Positions 42,963 to 52,536 of a stretch of 64,000 nucleotides of DNA are shown here, piece after piece (the stretch's first letter is position 1; each line of letters begins with the position of its first letter). The notes below the pieces were generated by a model that did no database searches, was not told the DNA's origin, and was given only the letters and a program-made list of their open reading frames with translations. This stretch comes from Lepisosteus oculatus (taxonomy: Eukaryota > Chordata > Actinopteri > Semionotiformes > Lepisosteidae), in NCBI RefSeq assembly GCF_040954835.1, contig NW_027168298.1, positions 440,001 through 504,000 on the forward strand, read 5' to 3'. A program made the position numbers and the translations under genes.

Positions 42963-43751
42963 AAATTAATTAATAACGTTAATAAATTTATAAAGTTATA
43001 AATTAGAAATTAATAACGATATAATTATATTCATGTACCGCAACACAAGAATAGTACACGCTGTACATTGTCTGTCGATAATGTTTCTGTAGTGCTTTAG
43101 TGGGTTAGGTTCCTGACTTCCATGTCACACGGTCTATGATTGAATCCCATGGAACTATGACTTTATTTTTTAACAAACATTTCTTTGAAAAAATGAAACG
43201 TTTCCCTTGGTCAGAGATTAAATAAAACCTCACTTTTTTAGGTTTTACTGTGCAGAGTGAGGTTTTACCTCACTTTTTTTGAGCAGAAGGTTTACTGTGA
43301 CCTGAGAAGGGCCGGCATCCAATCACGGTGGTAAATACACACAAGCTCTCACTCATCTGAGCTACATGGCTACCAAGATGATCTCGGGTGCGCCGAGCTG
43401 GTACGGAACATATTGAACTGATCGACGGCGAATTGTCTCTCAGACAGGCTTTTCACCTCTAAGCTCCCTGACTGACAGTGATCAGCTAGGTAGTGAAACA
43501 GTCAGCTGCTTCTAAGCCTTAAACAGCTGCATCTCGGCGCTTCCACGGAGAGATGATTTGAAAGCCGAACATCACCCATTGGGAACACCTTACTATCACT
43601 AGTTTAAGAGACTCTTAAGGTCTTGCAGAGGTGCCTGTCTAATAGCATGCGCTTTGCAAGCTATAGGTGTTTAGGCTGAGGCAGAATGCCTGTTAACAAA
43701 ATGTTTTTCTAAAGGTGTGTCCGAGTGGCTGCAAAAGGACAACGCTCCTGG
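42963..43751. other. AT-rich spacer with two tRNA-like segments
   Basis: Starts abruptly after TCTGTGCGTCGTG with an ATTAATTAATAACG-type stretch. 43085-43158 (plus) has tRNA-like GTAGTGCTTTAGTGGG and GATTGAATCCC. 43306-43377 (minus) has TAGCTCAGATGAGTGAGAGC and GATTGGATGCC. Between them an inverted AAAACCTCAC/GTGAGGTTTT pair and poly-T runs occur. These may be heads of tRNA-derived SINEs or dead tRNAs. Confidence 0.4.
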
Positions 43752-43825
43752 GGTGCTGTGGCTTAGTTGGTTAAAGCGCCTGTCTAGTAAACAGGAGATC
43801 CTGGGTTCGAATCCCAGCGGTGCCT
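43752..43825 (+). tRNA. tRNA-Thr(AGT), intact copy
   Basis: GGTGCTGTGGCTTAGTTGG, anticodon loop CTAGTAA, B box GGTTCGAATCC, acceptor paired using wobbles. It is the only intact member of the tRNA-Thr set here and keeps the downstream TTCTTTGTTCTG sequence that the other copies lost. Its divergent tRNA-Ser partner is missing. Confidence 0.92.
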
Positions 43826-44229
43826 TCTTTGTTCTGTCTTCTTGAACAGTACTGGTCATTATGGACAACCGCCTACAGCTAGACTTAATTAAATGCAAGT
43901 ATTCATTTCCTGTCTTTAACGCGACTTGTTTTTCTTAAAATGGATGCAACTTGCAAAACATGAAATACAAACCTTGCTAATCAGCGCTAGCGGCTGGCAA
44001 AAAAAAAAGAAGTCAGCAATGTTTTTTTCTTTAACCTTAACCCTACTAATGGAGAAGAGTTAAACGACCGAGTCTATGCAGCTTAAACGGTGCGCACGTC
44101 GGGTTCTTAGCTGGTAAATCACGCTCACCCCAGTCCTTAATCTTTTAAAGAGGATACAAAATTGAACCTAGTCGCCACATCACATACATCCTGTTCAATG
44201 ATAAAAAGGTAACATCTATCCTCGCTCCA

Positions 44230-44777
44230 GACTAAATCTCACGTTGAGGGCATATTTTTTTTCACTTTACCGTGAGTCGGGCTCGGCTGCACAGAGGAGA
44301 GAGCAGAGCAATGAGGTCACGGGGACAGGGGAGTCACACGCTGGCGGTTTGAATACGCGGAAGATCACTGAGGGATCCACAGTATATGGACCCTCCGTGC
44401 GCCATCAGTCCGCACTCCGGACTCTGAATCCTGCCATCCGAGTTAAGATCTCGGCGGAACCTGAGGCACAGTTCCTTCTTAAAACGTAATCTGGTGAGCA
44501 TTTCTAGAATCGTACTTGTATAGATGCAGCCTTTAATGTGTTGCTAGGTTAAAATTGATGACTTCTTGTATTTCAGTAGGCAACTGCCCTCTTGATTTCG
44601 GATTTAATTTCTATATTACAGGGGCGCTTTTATGATGACAGAGTCATGTTCAGGTACTTTGCTTGATGGAGGAAGCTCATTTCGGACTCTGTGATCTGCT
44701 CACCTGGAAAGGTCTGCTGTACTACTACAAGAGAGAAGTAGTCTGGAAGAAGGGACAATTTTATGATGCTTTGGAAG
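44230..44777 (+). promoter_or_regulatory. Fourth copy of gene promoter with exons 1 and 2
   Basis: First exon ends 44493. Second exon is 44622-44777, with acceptor ATATTACAG and a good donor GGAAG|GTAATG. This is the only copy with all of these sites intact. No third exon follows; 200 bases later comes a tRNA-Arg. Confidence 0.55.
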
Positions 44778-44987
44778 GTAATGTTTTTTTTTTCTTTGAA
44801 ATCGAAATGAATCAGAATAGCAGTGCAAAAGACAAACTCTTGGTTTGGTTTAAAGAGATATGGTTTTAAAACAGACAACATGGAGAAAACAGGTGTTTCT
44901 CACTTTTGGAAAAGAATGGACCGGGGGTAATATTTTACTAGTTGCAGGGCTGAGCTCACTGGGTTACAGTCCTGCAGTGTCACACCA

Positions 44988-45060
44988 CGTCCAGTGGCGC
45001 AATGGATAACGCGTCTGATTACGAATCAGGAGATTGTAGGTTCGACTCCTACCTGGCTCA
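44988..45060 (+). tRNA. tRNA-Arg(ACG), acceptor end eroded
   Basis: CAGTGGCGCAATGGATAACGCG, anticodon loop TTACGAA, B box GGTTCGACTCC and T stem GTAGG/CCTAC are good. The first three acceptor bases (CGT) no longer pair properly with GGCTC. A TTTTT terminator follows within 10 bases. Confidence 0.82.
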
Positions 45061-45540
45061 GGTCATTTTTAAACGCATCGGGCTGCTCCCTAAGTAGTCT
45101 GTGCTACTTACTGCATTGTAATTGCACCCAGTAAGAGATTTCCTTCATGTAAATGAACTGCACCTGACAGCTTTAGAAAAACACCTGGGCTCAGTACGGT
45201 GCTGAGAACTCAGCGTTGCTGTTCTAATTAGCACGCACTGCATCGGCTATGAACCCGAACTTTTCAATTATTCCGATCAGTAAGTCAACACGTAGTCCAC
45301 ATGAAAGGAAGAATAATCTCTTGTCTGTCTCTTGCTTTTATAGAACTGAATGTCCCTGACAATGTACTGTTAGTTTTAATTGAAGAACGGCATTTGTGTT
45401 CAAATATACCAGACAAGTTTACGTAACTGCTCGTGCGACACTCAGTTGTAATTAGTCAAGAAATAAAGTCGAACAACAGCTGCGGGTTTGATTCTGAACG
45501 TACAGATGCAGCCATTCAAAATGGGTGAGGTATTTCGCGG
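45061..45540. repeat. tRNA-Arg downstream flank, duplicated at 50171-50610
   Basis: Direct copy with a few percent difference (shared GGGCTGCTCCCTAAGTAGTC and AAGTCAACACGTAGTCC). No gene recognised. Confidence 0.7.
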
Positions 45541-45583
45541 ATGGATTTCTAGTCCATCGCTTTAACCACTCGGCCACGACTAC
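45541..45583 (-). pseudogene. tRNA-Ser(AGA) 5' half
   Basis: GTAGTCGTGGCCGAGTGG through the anticodon arm, then cut at 45541. The upstream flank (45584-46240) is intact, so an otherwise normal gene lost its 3' half. Confidence 0.85.
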
Positions 45584-46993
45584 AGCAAGCCCCACCGCCG
45601 TTGCGTTCTTGCTACATTCTTACCTGGATCGCGAGGCGCCGGCGGAAGCCTATTTCAAAGTCGTTCTCCGTTTCAAAAAAACATTTCCAAAATACAAGCC
45701 TTGCAGACAGACACGCCTCAGAGGACTTAAGGGTGGCTTCATGTCGGAATGATAAAGTCTCCCCGTCCGGACATGAAAATGCCACTTTGTTACACACACA
45801 AAAAGAATCAACAACAGAGAAATGCCCACAAGCATTTCAAAAGCCGCACCACGCCGCACTTGAAATAGCTCTTACATTAGAGGTAGACGCAGGAATCGCC
45901 TTTTTATTTACGCTCTTACCAACGCGATGGAAAGCAAAACAAAGCAAAGCAGAGCAAAACAAAACGAACAAACGAAAACCCTCACGTCCCGCACTTGCAT
46001 ATAACGCCGTTACGTGCCCAAGCGGTATTGTACATCATCCTAGCACTGCACCCCGGGGCGTACGGTATAAGGGAACGAGCACACGCCGCGAATCATCTCG
46101 AAACACTCCCTACAGCTGTAAGGCGCCTTGAAGCGTGCACCCCCAACATTCTTCTTTGTGCATCTGTGAAAGGTAAACTCTTGAGCAAACCCTGAACCAG
46201 CTCTAAGGAAACTAATCCGATTAGACGTTACTTTGACTCATCTTTTTACGCTCAGTGCTGGATTGCTCAAACTCTTACAGGGGATTCTGAGCGGTGTCTG
46301 CATACACGCAGTCTGATACGGGTGCTGAAAGCTTGAGCTACTCTCAATGTCATGCTGCCTTTCCCCGGAGTAAATCTGTTACATTGAAAGAATGCTTCTC
46401 GCAGGTTCAAAAAGGGACCCTTGTTAATTGGAGAAATCAATGATTTCGAATGAATTCTGTATGCGTTAAAAGACAGCTATACACAGAAAACATGCAGGAC
46501 ACTGCTCACGATGTTTCCCGAGCCGAAACACAGTGCGTTTTTCCAAGCCATTTGACAACGCCCGCCCACTGAAAACTGCAGCAGATCGTGTAAAGGCGTT
46601 CAACTTTGTAACTACTGCACGCACAGGAAGCAGAATAAATTCCTCTTTTCAAACTGTCAAAGGTTTGCTTTGCGAACGCTGCAGGACATCGCACAATCTC
46701 TTTTGAACGGGGACAAACGATTTCTTATGGGGCGCAGTAAGTACAGACGTTTAAAAAGCTCCACTCATGCCGACGATGCAGCATGAAGAAGCGCAACCTA
46801 ACGTTTGACAGACAAAAGCCGGGCGCCGCTACGAGCAATATGAAATCAAACTGACAGCACACGGCGGTTCGCGCTGACTCAAAAGTGATCTCGACAGACG
46901 CTGTTCTCTGCATAACGCTGAAAGAGCTAAAGAGCGTTTCTGTTGAGACGTAACAAGCTCGTTTCTTTCTACCATGATGTCACCATGACCAAA
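45584..46993 (-). repeat. Ser flank and U4-to-Gly flank, copy with the empty transposon site
   Basis: Colinear with 8965-10158 and 12784-12825. At 46948-46962 it reads GACGTAACAAGCTCG without the 2.6-kb element, the reference empty site. It has an extra piece at 46250-46400. Confidence 0.8.
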
Positions 46994-47006
46994 TCTGTCT
47001 TTAAAC
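46994..47006 (-). promoter_or_regulatory. U4 3' box, copy 3
   Basis: GTTTAAAGACAGA on the minus strand, 9 bases past U4. Confidence 0.8.
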
Positions 47007-47014
47007 ACCTTGCT

Positions 47015-47159
47015 CAGTCTCTGACGAGACTGTCAAAAATTGCTTTCGCCGATTGTATTGCAAACCGGCGGAAGCAGGGTATTGGGAAAAGTTTTCAACT
47101 AGCAATAATCGCGCCTCGGCTAAACCTCACAGGCTACGATACTGCCACTGCGCAAAGCT
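47015..47159 (-). ncRNA. RNU4: U4 snRNA copy 3, 145 nt
   Basis: The copy closest to canonical: first base A, GCGCGAT in the 5' stem-loop (G-C pair at 23-49), standard 3' hairpin. It shares T29/G30 in the k-turn with the other two. Distal site, X-box and 3' box are all present, so this is the best candidate for an active gene. Confidence 0.92.
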
Positions 47160-47161
47160 GA

Positions 47162-47178
47162 CGGTTGCCAGGCAACCG
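47162..47178 (-). promoter_or_regulatory. X-box palindrome at U4 copy 3
   Basis: CGGTTGCCAGGCAACCG, 2 bases upstream of the U4 start. Confidence 0.5.
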
Positions 47179-47390
47179 CAGGGATCCTATGGAAATTGTT
47201 ATCGATCGTCTCATGGCATGTCGTTGCTGTAACGCTTCATATTTGTCGTCTTCTTCTTCTAGCTTGAGGTTTTGAAGAATTTCATGACAGACAAGGGCTC
47301 CGTCGGGAACAAAGGCCGTTGTGAGAAAACAGTTGCTTATTTTCAGCACCAGAAATACAACCCTTTAAATACAAGATGACAGAACAATGA

Positions 47391-47406
47391 CGAAGGGCAT
47401 GCCGGG
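47391..47406 (-). promoter_or_regulatory. ZNF143/STAF-like site at U4 copy 3
   Basis: Same 16-bp site as in copies 1 and 2, 232-247 bases upstream. Confidence 0.6.
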
Positions 47407-47683
47407 AGGAACTCATGCACTACAGTGGAAAGGGGGCGGGCACGTACAGTTCACATTCAAGCCACAAGTACTCTTCTCGGATGTTGCACAAACAAATCCT
47501 AACGTCTTGAAAGCATTGCAGCATGTTTGTGTCCCACTTCCCGTGACTGCAGGACGACTGACACGAACGGACAAACACAATCTGTGGCGTTTAGCGTGAC
47601 ATAGTCTTGCAGGCATCTTGCTGTCTCACTGCAATACTATACCGCTGGAGGAAACAGTCCATCTGGCCATGCAACTCATTTGA

Positions 47684-47755
47684 GCGTTGGTGGTATAGTG
47701 GTGAGCATAGCTGCCTTCCATGCAGTTGACCCAGGTTTGATTCCCAGCCAACGCA
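47684..47755 (+). tRNA. tRNA-Gly(TCC), degenerate T arm
   Basis: D and anticodon arms match 26003, with one change in the anticodon stem (CCATGC). The T stem has two mismatches and the T loop is TTTGATT (C56 to T). Acceptor GCGTTGG/CCAACGC is perfect. Probably not functional. Confidence 0.75.
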
Positions 47756-48352
47756 GTGGTGAATATTTTCAAATGCTGTCACAAGCCTTGGATTGTGACT
47801 AGCAAAGCGAAGCCTTCTGAAAGAGCTAAAGCACTGCAAAACGGAATTGAGGGAGAATCTTACAGGGGATTCTGAGCGGTGTCTGCATACACGCAGTCCG
47901 ATACGGGTGCTGAAAGCTTGAGCTACTCTCAATGCTGCCTTTCCCTGGAGTAAATCTGTTACATTGAAACAGCCACGGGAGTGCTGTCCTTTTGCAGCCA
48001 CTTGGACACACCACTCAGACACATCTGCATTCGGTGTGTGCTCCGCCTGCTCGCTGAGCAAGTTGCCACCTTTACATACAATAGCAACATCGACACCAAG
48101 AGAAAGGATGACAAATGGCTTTTATCTGGAACTTTTCATGTGCAAGGAGCTCAATGTGCTTTCTGTGTACAACAGGGCCACTGAACTCCACACTGGCCAC
48201 TGAACTACAGCAGTGGCTTGCTGGCTTGACATCTCCCAAGGAAAATGTTGAAATCGCATGTGGAACAGGAAAATGACCCTCGAGTACAAGGGAAAAAAAA
48301 GAAAAAGATCATCTGGAGTGTGCCAACCCAGTTGGGACAACCCAGTTTTGTT

Positions 48353-48434
48353 GACGAAGTGGCCGAGTGGTCAAGGCGATGGACTGCTAATCCATTGTGC
48401 TCTGCACGCATGGGTTTGAATCCCATCCTCGTCG
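48353..48434 (+). tRNA. tRNA-Ser(GCT), mildly degenerate
   Basis: 82 nt, anticodon loop CTGCTAA. One acceptor mismatch (GACGAAG), D-loop TC for TT and B box GGTTTGAATCC. Its upstream region (47970-48350) is the shared Ser/Thr intergenic block, but the Thr partner is gone. Confidence 0.8.
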
Positions 48435-48621
48435 GTTTCCATGTCTGACATGTGTGACGTTGGCCCTCCTGTTGTTTGCTCCAGATCTAGAGCTGTACAT
48501 TTTCTAGCGGTGGCTGAACATGGTATAGTAGGCTAACGTCGGTATCGAGCAGTGACAGTAACAGTATTTACGTGCCGCTGCTGCCAAGTGGCTCTGGGTT
48601 GAGACCGCGTTTCCACTTACT

Positions 48622-48669
48622 TGCAACGCAAACGGAGAAAGCGATTTTTGACAGTCTCTTGAGAGACTG
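48622..48669 (+). pseudogene. U4 3'-end relic
   Basis: GCAACGCAAACGGAGAAAGCGATTTTTGACAG... aligns with the U4 third stem, Sm site and 3' hairpin (CAGTCTC/GAGACTG kept). The following GGTGCTTAGGGATAGAC is a decayed 3' box. The 5' half is unrecognisable. Confidence 0.65.
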
Positions 48670-49288
48670 CGCTAGGTGCTTAGGGATAGACTTTGTAAGT
48701 TCCCCCTGGGATGGTGGCCTCTCAAATAGTTTGTGATTCCTCTAGACGTTTATACAGTAGAAGCCTGCTTCGTGGCTTAAATCCAAGCTAAGGAAACGAG
48801 TTAGATGTCTGATGCAGAACTGCGAATTCAATGAAGGGGAACACTACAGTACATTGCACTGTATGTGTGAGGAAAGCTGCCCCCTTCTGTCCCTTGTCGA
48901 CCGAACAGAGTACTGTAAAGGATACCGCCAAGAAACTTTAGGATGCTGGTTGGAATCCAGCTCCAAAGAAGCCCCTTTGGGTGTTATGTCATCAAAAAGT
49001 AAGAACAGCGAATCTCCCTTTGATCAAAAGCGCAACAGAACTGTTTTCCGTGGAGCAGCTTTCAGACCCGCAGACCTGTTTTATTTGTAGGGCAGGGCGC
49101 ATTCCCAAATGCGAATCTCCTGTTTTAGAAATGCTTTGGGCGGCGTGAAGTGAAAATAAGAAATGGGCTCCAGATGCACATGGAAGCAATCAAGTGTTTC
49201 ATCCGAGCTGTTTCAAAGACTGCTCAAGAGCTTTCCTTTCACAGAGGCGCAACGATTAATGATGGGGGTGCACCCTTCAATGCGCCTT
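48670..49288. other. Spacer; last 150 bases are an inverted Ser-flank piece
   Basis: 48670-49135 shows no recognised gene (a 92-codon frame at 48812 has no recognisable product). 49140-49288 is the reverse complement of 51710-51832. Confidence 0.5.
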
Positions 49289-49709
49289 CCCAGTGGGCAT
49301 TGATTCGTCGAATATACGTATATTTACAGCGAAAATACGGCTATACGTATATATACGTCGCCTCGACGTATAATCAACGTCGAATTGCAACCATAAAATC
49401 GACGACATGAATAAACGCATATATAACATCGAAAACACATCTAACACAGTGCCTGAGGCTTTTTACTGTATGTATCGTGTGTGCCGCAACTAGGAGTATA
49501 CGGCACTCTGCACAGTGTTCGAAGTAAATTATTTTCGCAGTAATAAATTTATTATATTTACTATATTTATTATACACGTGTAAATTTATTACTGCGAAAA
49601 TAATTTACTTCGAACACTGTGCAGAGATTCTAGACAAATTGCAGACAACATTTAGACGTCTAAGGTATGCGTTTAATAGACGAATATTATACGTCTTTTG
49701 CCCACTGTG
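49289..49709 (-). mobile_element. Short internally deleted transposon copy, 421 bp
   Basis: Has both ends, CCCAGTGGGCATTG and TTTTGCCCACTGTG, in opposite orientation to 10159. Flanks come from two different repeat families (Ser flank left, gene second-exon intron right), so the copy sits at a rearrangement junction rather than a simple insertion. Confidence 0.7.
49506..49626. repeat. Palindrome in the short transposon copy
   Basis: Arms CTCTGCACAGTGTTCGAAG and CTTCGAACACTGTGCAGAG. Relative to the copies at 12418 and 54402 (GTGTACGAAG), both arms carry the matching change. Confidence 0.85.
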
Positions 49710-49905
49710 CTGCCCTCTTGATTTCGGATTTAATTTCTTTATTACAGGGGCGCTTTTATGATGACAGAGTCATGTTCAGGTACTTTGCTTGATGGAGGAA
49801 GCTCATTTCGGACTCTGTGATCTGCTCACCTGGAAAGGTCTGCTGTACTACTACAAGAGAGAAGTAGAGTCTGGAGGAAGGGACAATTTTATGATGCTTT
49901 GGAAG
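49710..49905 (+). pseudogene. Fifth copy of the gene's second exon
   Basis: Starts within the intron (CTGCCCTCTTGATTTCGG), acceptor ATTACAG at 49747, exon 49748-49905, donor mutated to AT. Confidence 0.55.
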
Positions 49906-50109
49906 ATAGTTTTTTTTTTTCTTTGAAATCGAAATGAATCAGAATATCAGTGCAAAAGACAGACTCTTGGTTTGGTTTAAAGAGATATGGTTTTAAAACA
50001 GACAAAATGTAGAAAACAGGTGTTTCTCACTTTTGGAAAAGAATGGACCGGGGGTAATATTTTACTAGTTGCAGTGCTGATCTTACTGGGTTACAGTCCT
50101 GCAGTATCA

Positions 50110-50170
50110 CACTGGATAACGTGTCTGACTACGGATCAGGAGATTGTAAGTTCGACTCCTGCCTGGCTCG
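50110..50170 (+). pseudogene. tRNA-Arg(ACG) lacking 5' end
   Basis: Keeps the anticodon arm (CTACGGA loop) and T arm (AGTTCGACTCC). The acceptor 5' strand and most of the D arm are deleted (CACTGGATAAC). Sister of 44988. Confidence 0.82.
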
Positions 50171-51124
50171 GGTTGTTTTTAAACGCATCGGGCTACTCCC
50201 TAAGTAGTCTGTGCTACTTACTGCATTGTAAGAGTACCCAGTAAGAGATTCCCTTCATGTAAAGGAACTGCACCTGAAAGCTTTAGAAAAACACCTGGGC
50301 TCAGTACGGTGCTGAGAGCTCAGCTTTGCTATTCTAATTAGCACGCACTGCATCGGCTATGAACCCGAACTTTTCAATTATTCCGATCAGTAAGTCAACA
50401 CGTAGTCCACATGAACGGTAGAAATATTCTCTTGTCTGTCTCTTGTTTGTATAGAACTGAATGTCCCTGACAATGTACTGTTAGTTTTAATTGAAGAACG
50501 GCATTTGTGTTCAAATATACCAGACAAGTTTACGTAACTGCTCATGCGACACTGAGTTGTAATTAGTCAAGAAATAAAGTCGAACAACAGCTGCGGGTTT
50601 GATTCTGAACGTATGAGATTTCAGCGCCTTTTACTTCCATTGACAAATGACAGAGATTCGAAGAGAGATCCTTCAGACCAGCAAGCAAACCCACGGCTAT
50701 TTCGGTTTTCTATCTAGGCAACGTTGGTGTCTGCAATAGCATACATGAAAGCGTGATGCAATTTCTGTGGCTACATTTGTTGCACGTCATGCACAGTAAG
50801 AGTGTTTCTAACACCAAATAAAAAGTCAACAATTAGCGATCACGCCTTCTCCTCAGTTAACCCACTGAAACCCTTGCTGTTAACAGTTCTTTACTGCGTG
50901 CTTTACGAGCACCTACATATTGTGTCGGTTCTTTCAGCTGTATTCATTAGGTTTTCAAAGGCATAAGTAGAGCACCAGAGGTGCGAACGCAAAATGTGTG
51001 GTTATCTGAAGAATGTATTTCCATGGCAGCAGGGCCAAGCGATTTAGCGTTCTTATAGTACCAGGAAAGGAGAAGCGGCACTTAGCCTCTGCCTCGCAGG
51101 CACAAGGTGACGTGCGGCAGACGC
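50171..51124. other. tRNA-Arg flank copy and unrecognised spacer
   Basis: 50171-50610 repeats 45061-45500. 50611-51124 shows no gene, only short frames. Confidence 0.5.
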
Positions 51125-51206
51125 CGGAGTCGGCAGGTTTCGAACCTGCGCGGGGAAGCCCCAACGCATTTCGAGCCCATCGCCTTAACCACTCGAGCAC
51201 GACAAA
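51125..51206 (-). tRNA. tRNA-Ser(CGA), acceptor end eroded
   Basis: Anticodon loop CTCGAAA, variable arm TTGGGGCTTCCCC, canonical B box GGTTCGAAACC. The first three acceptor bases (TTT) do not pair with CGACTCC, and the D stem has CTC for GCC. Its upstream flank is a diverged version of the tRNA-Ser(AGA) flank. Confidence 0.78.
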
Positions 51207-51834
51207 AGCGAGCCCGCCGCCGCCGCCGCATTCCTCCTATAATCAAACACGGACTGCGAGGTGGCTGCGGAAACCTTTTTAAAGTTGCTCTCCGTTAAAA
51301 AAAAAATACCTTTCACAAGATACGTGCCGGCAGACAGACACGCCTCAGAGGGTTTAAGGCTGGCTTCACGTTCAAATGATAAAGTCCCCCCGTCCGGATG
51401 TCAAAATGCAACGTTGTCAGACAGAACAAACATCAACAAACCACAAATGTGGACAAGGATTTTACAAGCTGCACCACACTGCACTTTCAAAAGCATTTAC
51501 GTTCGTGTTAGACGCAGGACTTGCCTTTGATTTGCGCGCTTACGAACGCCATGGAAAACGAAACTAAACTAAAGCCCTCAGCTCCTGCACTTGATTATAA
51601 TGCCGTTACGTGTCGAAGCAGTAATTTACGTCATCCTACCACTGCAACACGGGGAATAGAGAGAAATGAGCACACGCTACGAATCGTCTCAATCACTCCC
51701 TAGAGTCGTAAGGCGCATTGAAGGGTGCACCCCCATCATTAATCGTTGCGCCTCTGTGAAAGGAAAGCTCTTGGGCAGTCTTTGAAACAGCTCGGATGAA
51801 ACACTTGATTTCTTCCATGTGCATCTGGAGCCCA
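51207..51834 (-). repeat. Diverged tRNA-Ser flank
   Basis: Shares TACGTGCC, GACAGACACGCCTCAGAGG and CGTTACGTG blocks in order with 8965-9620, at clearly lower identity. An older paralogue. Confidence 0.6.
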
Positions 51835-52446
51835 CCCAGTGGGCAAAAGACGTATAATATACGTCTATTAAACGCATACCTTAGACGTCTAAATGTGGTC
51901 TACAATTCGTCTAGAATGAAATTCTAATATACGTCTAAAGTTATACGTCAATTATACGTCTATGTTTAGACGTTCATTATACATAAATGGTTGGAGTTCT
52001 ATTATACGGATAAATTTAGAGGACTATTATACATATATGGTTGGAGTTCCGGATAACTTTAGAGGTCTATTATACGTATATGGTTAGAGGTCTATTATAC
52101 GCATAACTTTAGAGGTCTATTATACGTATATGGTTAGAGGTCTGTTATACGTATATGGTTAGAGGTCTATTATACGGATAACATTAGAGGTCTATTATAC
52201 GTATATGGGTAGAGGTCTATTATACATCAAAGATAGGTTTTATAGGTGTAGAAACAAGTAAACCAAGCCAATGATTAGATTTAGAAATGTATTCTGAAAA
52301 TACACATTCACACCTGAAACATGTATTTCAAATTATACATTGTATACAATCAATCAACAATCAACATATGGGCAATAATCATAAAAAACACAACTAGTCT
52401 TGAACTTCAGCTACAAATTCTGGTAACATGGCAATATACAGTATAG

Positions 52447-52536
52447 GTGAGTAGCACCTGAAGAAGGCTCCACGGCCGAAACGTTGTGTTCTCTTTCTTC
52501 TTTTTTTCAGCATGGAATAAACCTATTACTTGTTCC
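52447..52536 (+). mobile_element. 90-bp retroposed fragment with 14-bp target duplication
   Basis: AATATACAGTATAG occurs on both sides (52433-52446 and 52537-52550), and copy 1 (near 10685) has it once. The insert contains ACCTGAAGAAGGCTCCACGG, CCGAAACGTTG and AATAAACC, a motif set I recall from 3' tails of fish non-LTR retroposons. The family is uncertain. Confidence 0.75.

Noticed and set aside
43560-43590. CCCATTGGGAAC as another transposon end
   Set aside because: Only 9-10 bases match, no ATACGT-rich sequence follows and no partner end was found.
47981-48184. 67-codon frame between tRNA-Ser and tRNA-Thr, present four times
   Set aside because: Lies in the tRNA promoter spacer of recently copied modules; persistence is explained by low divergence.
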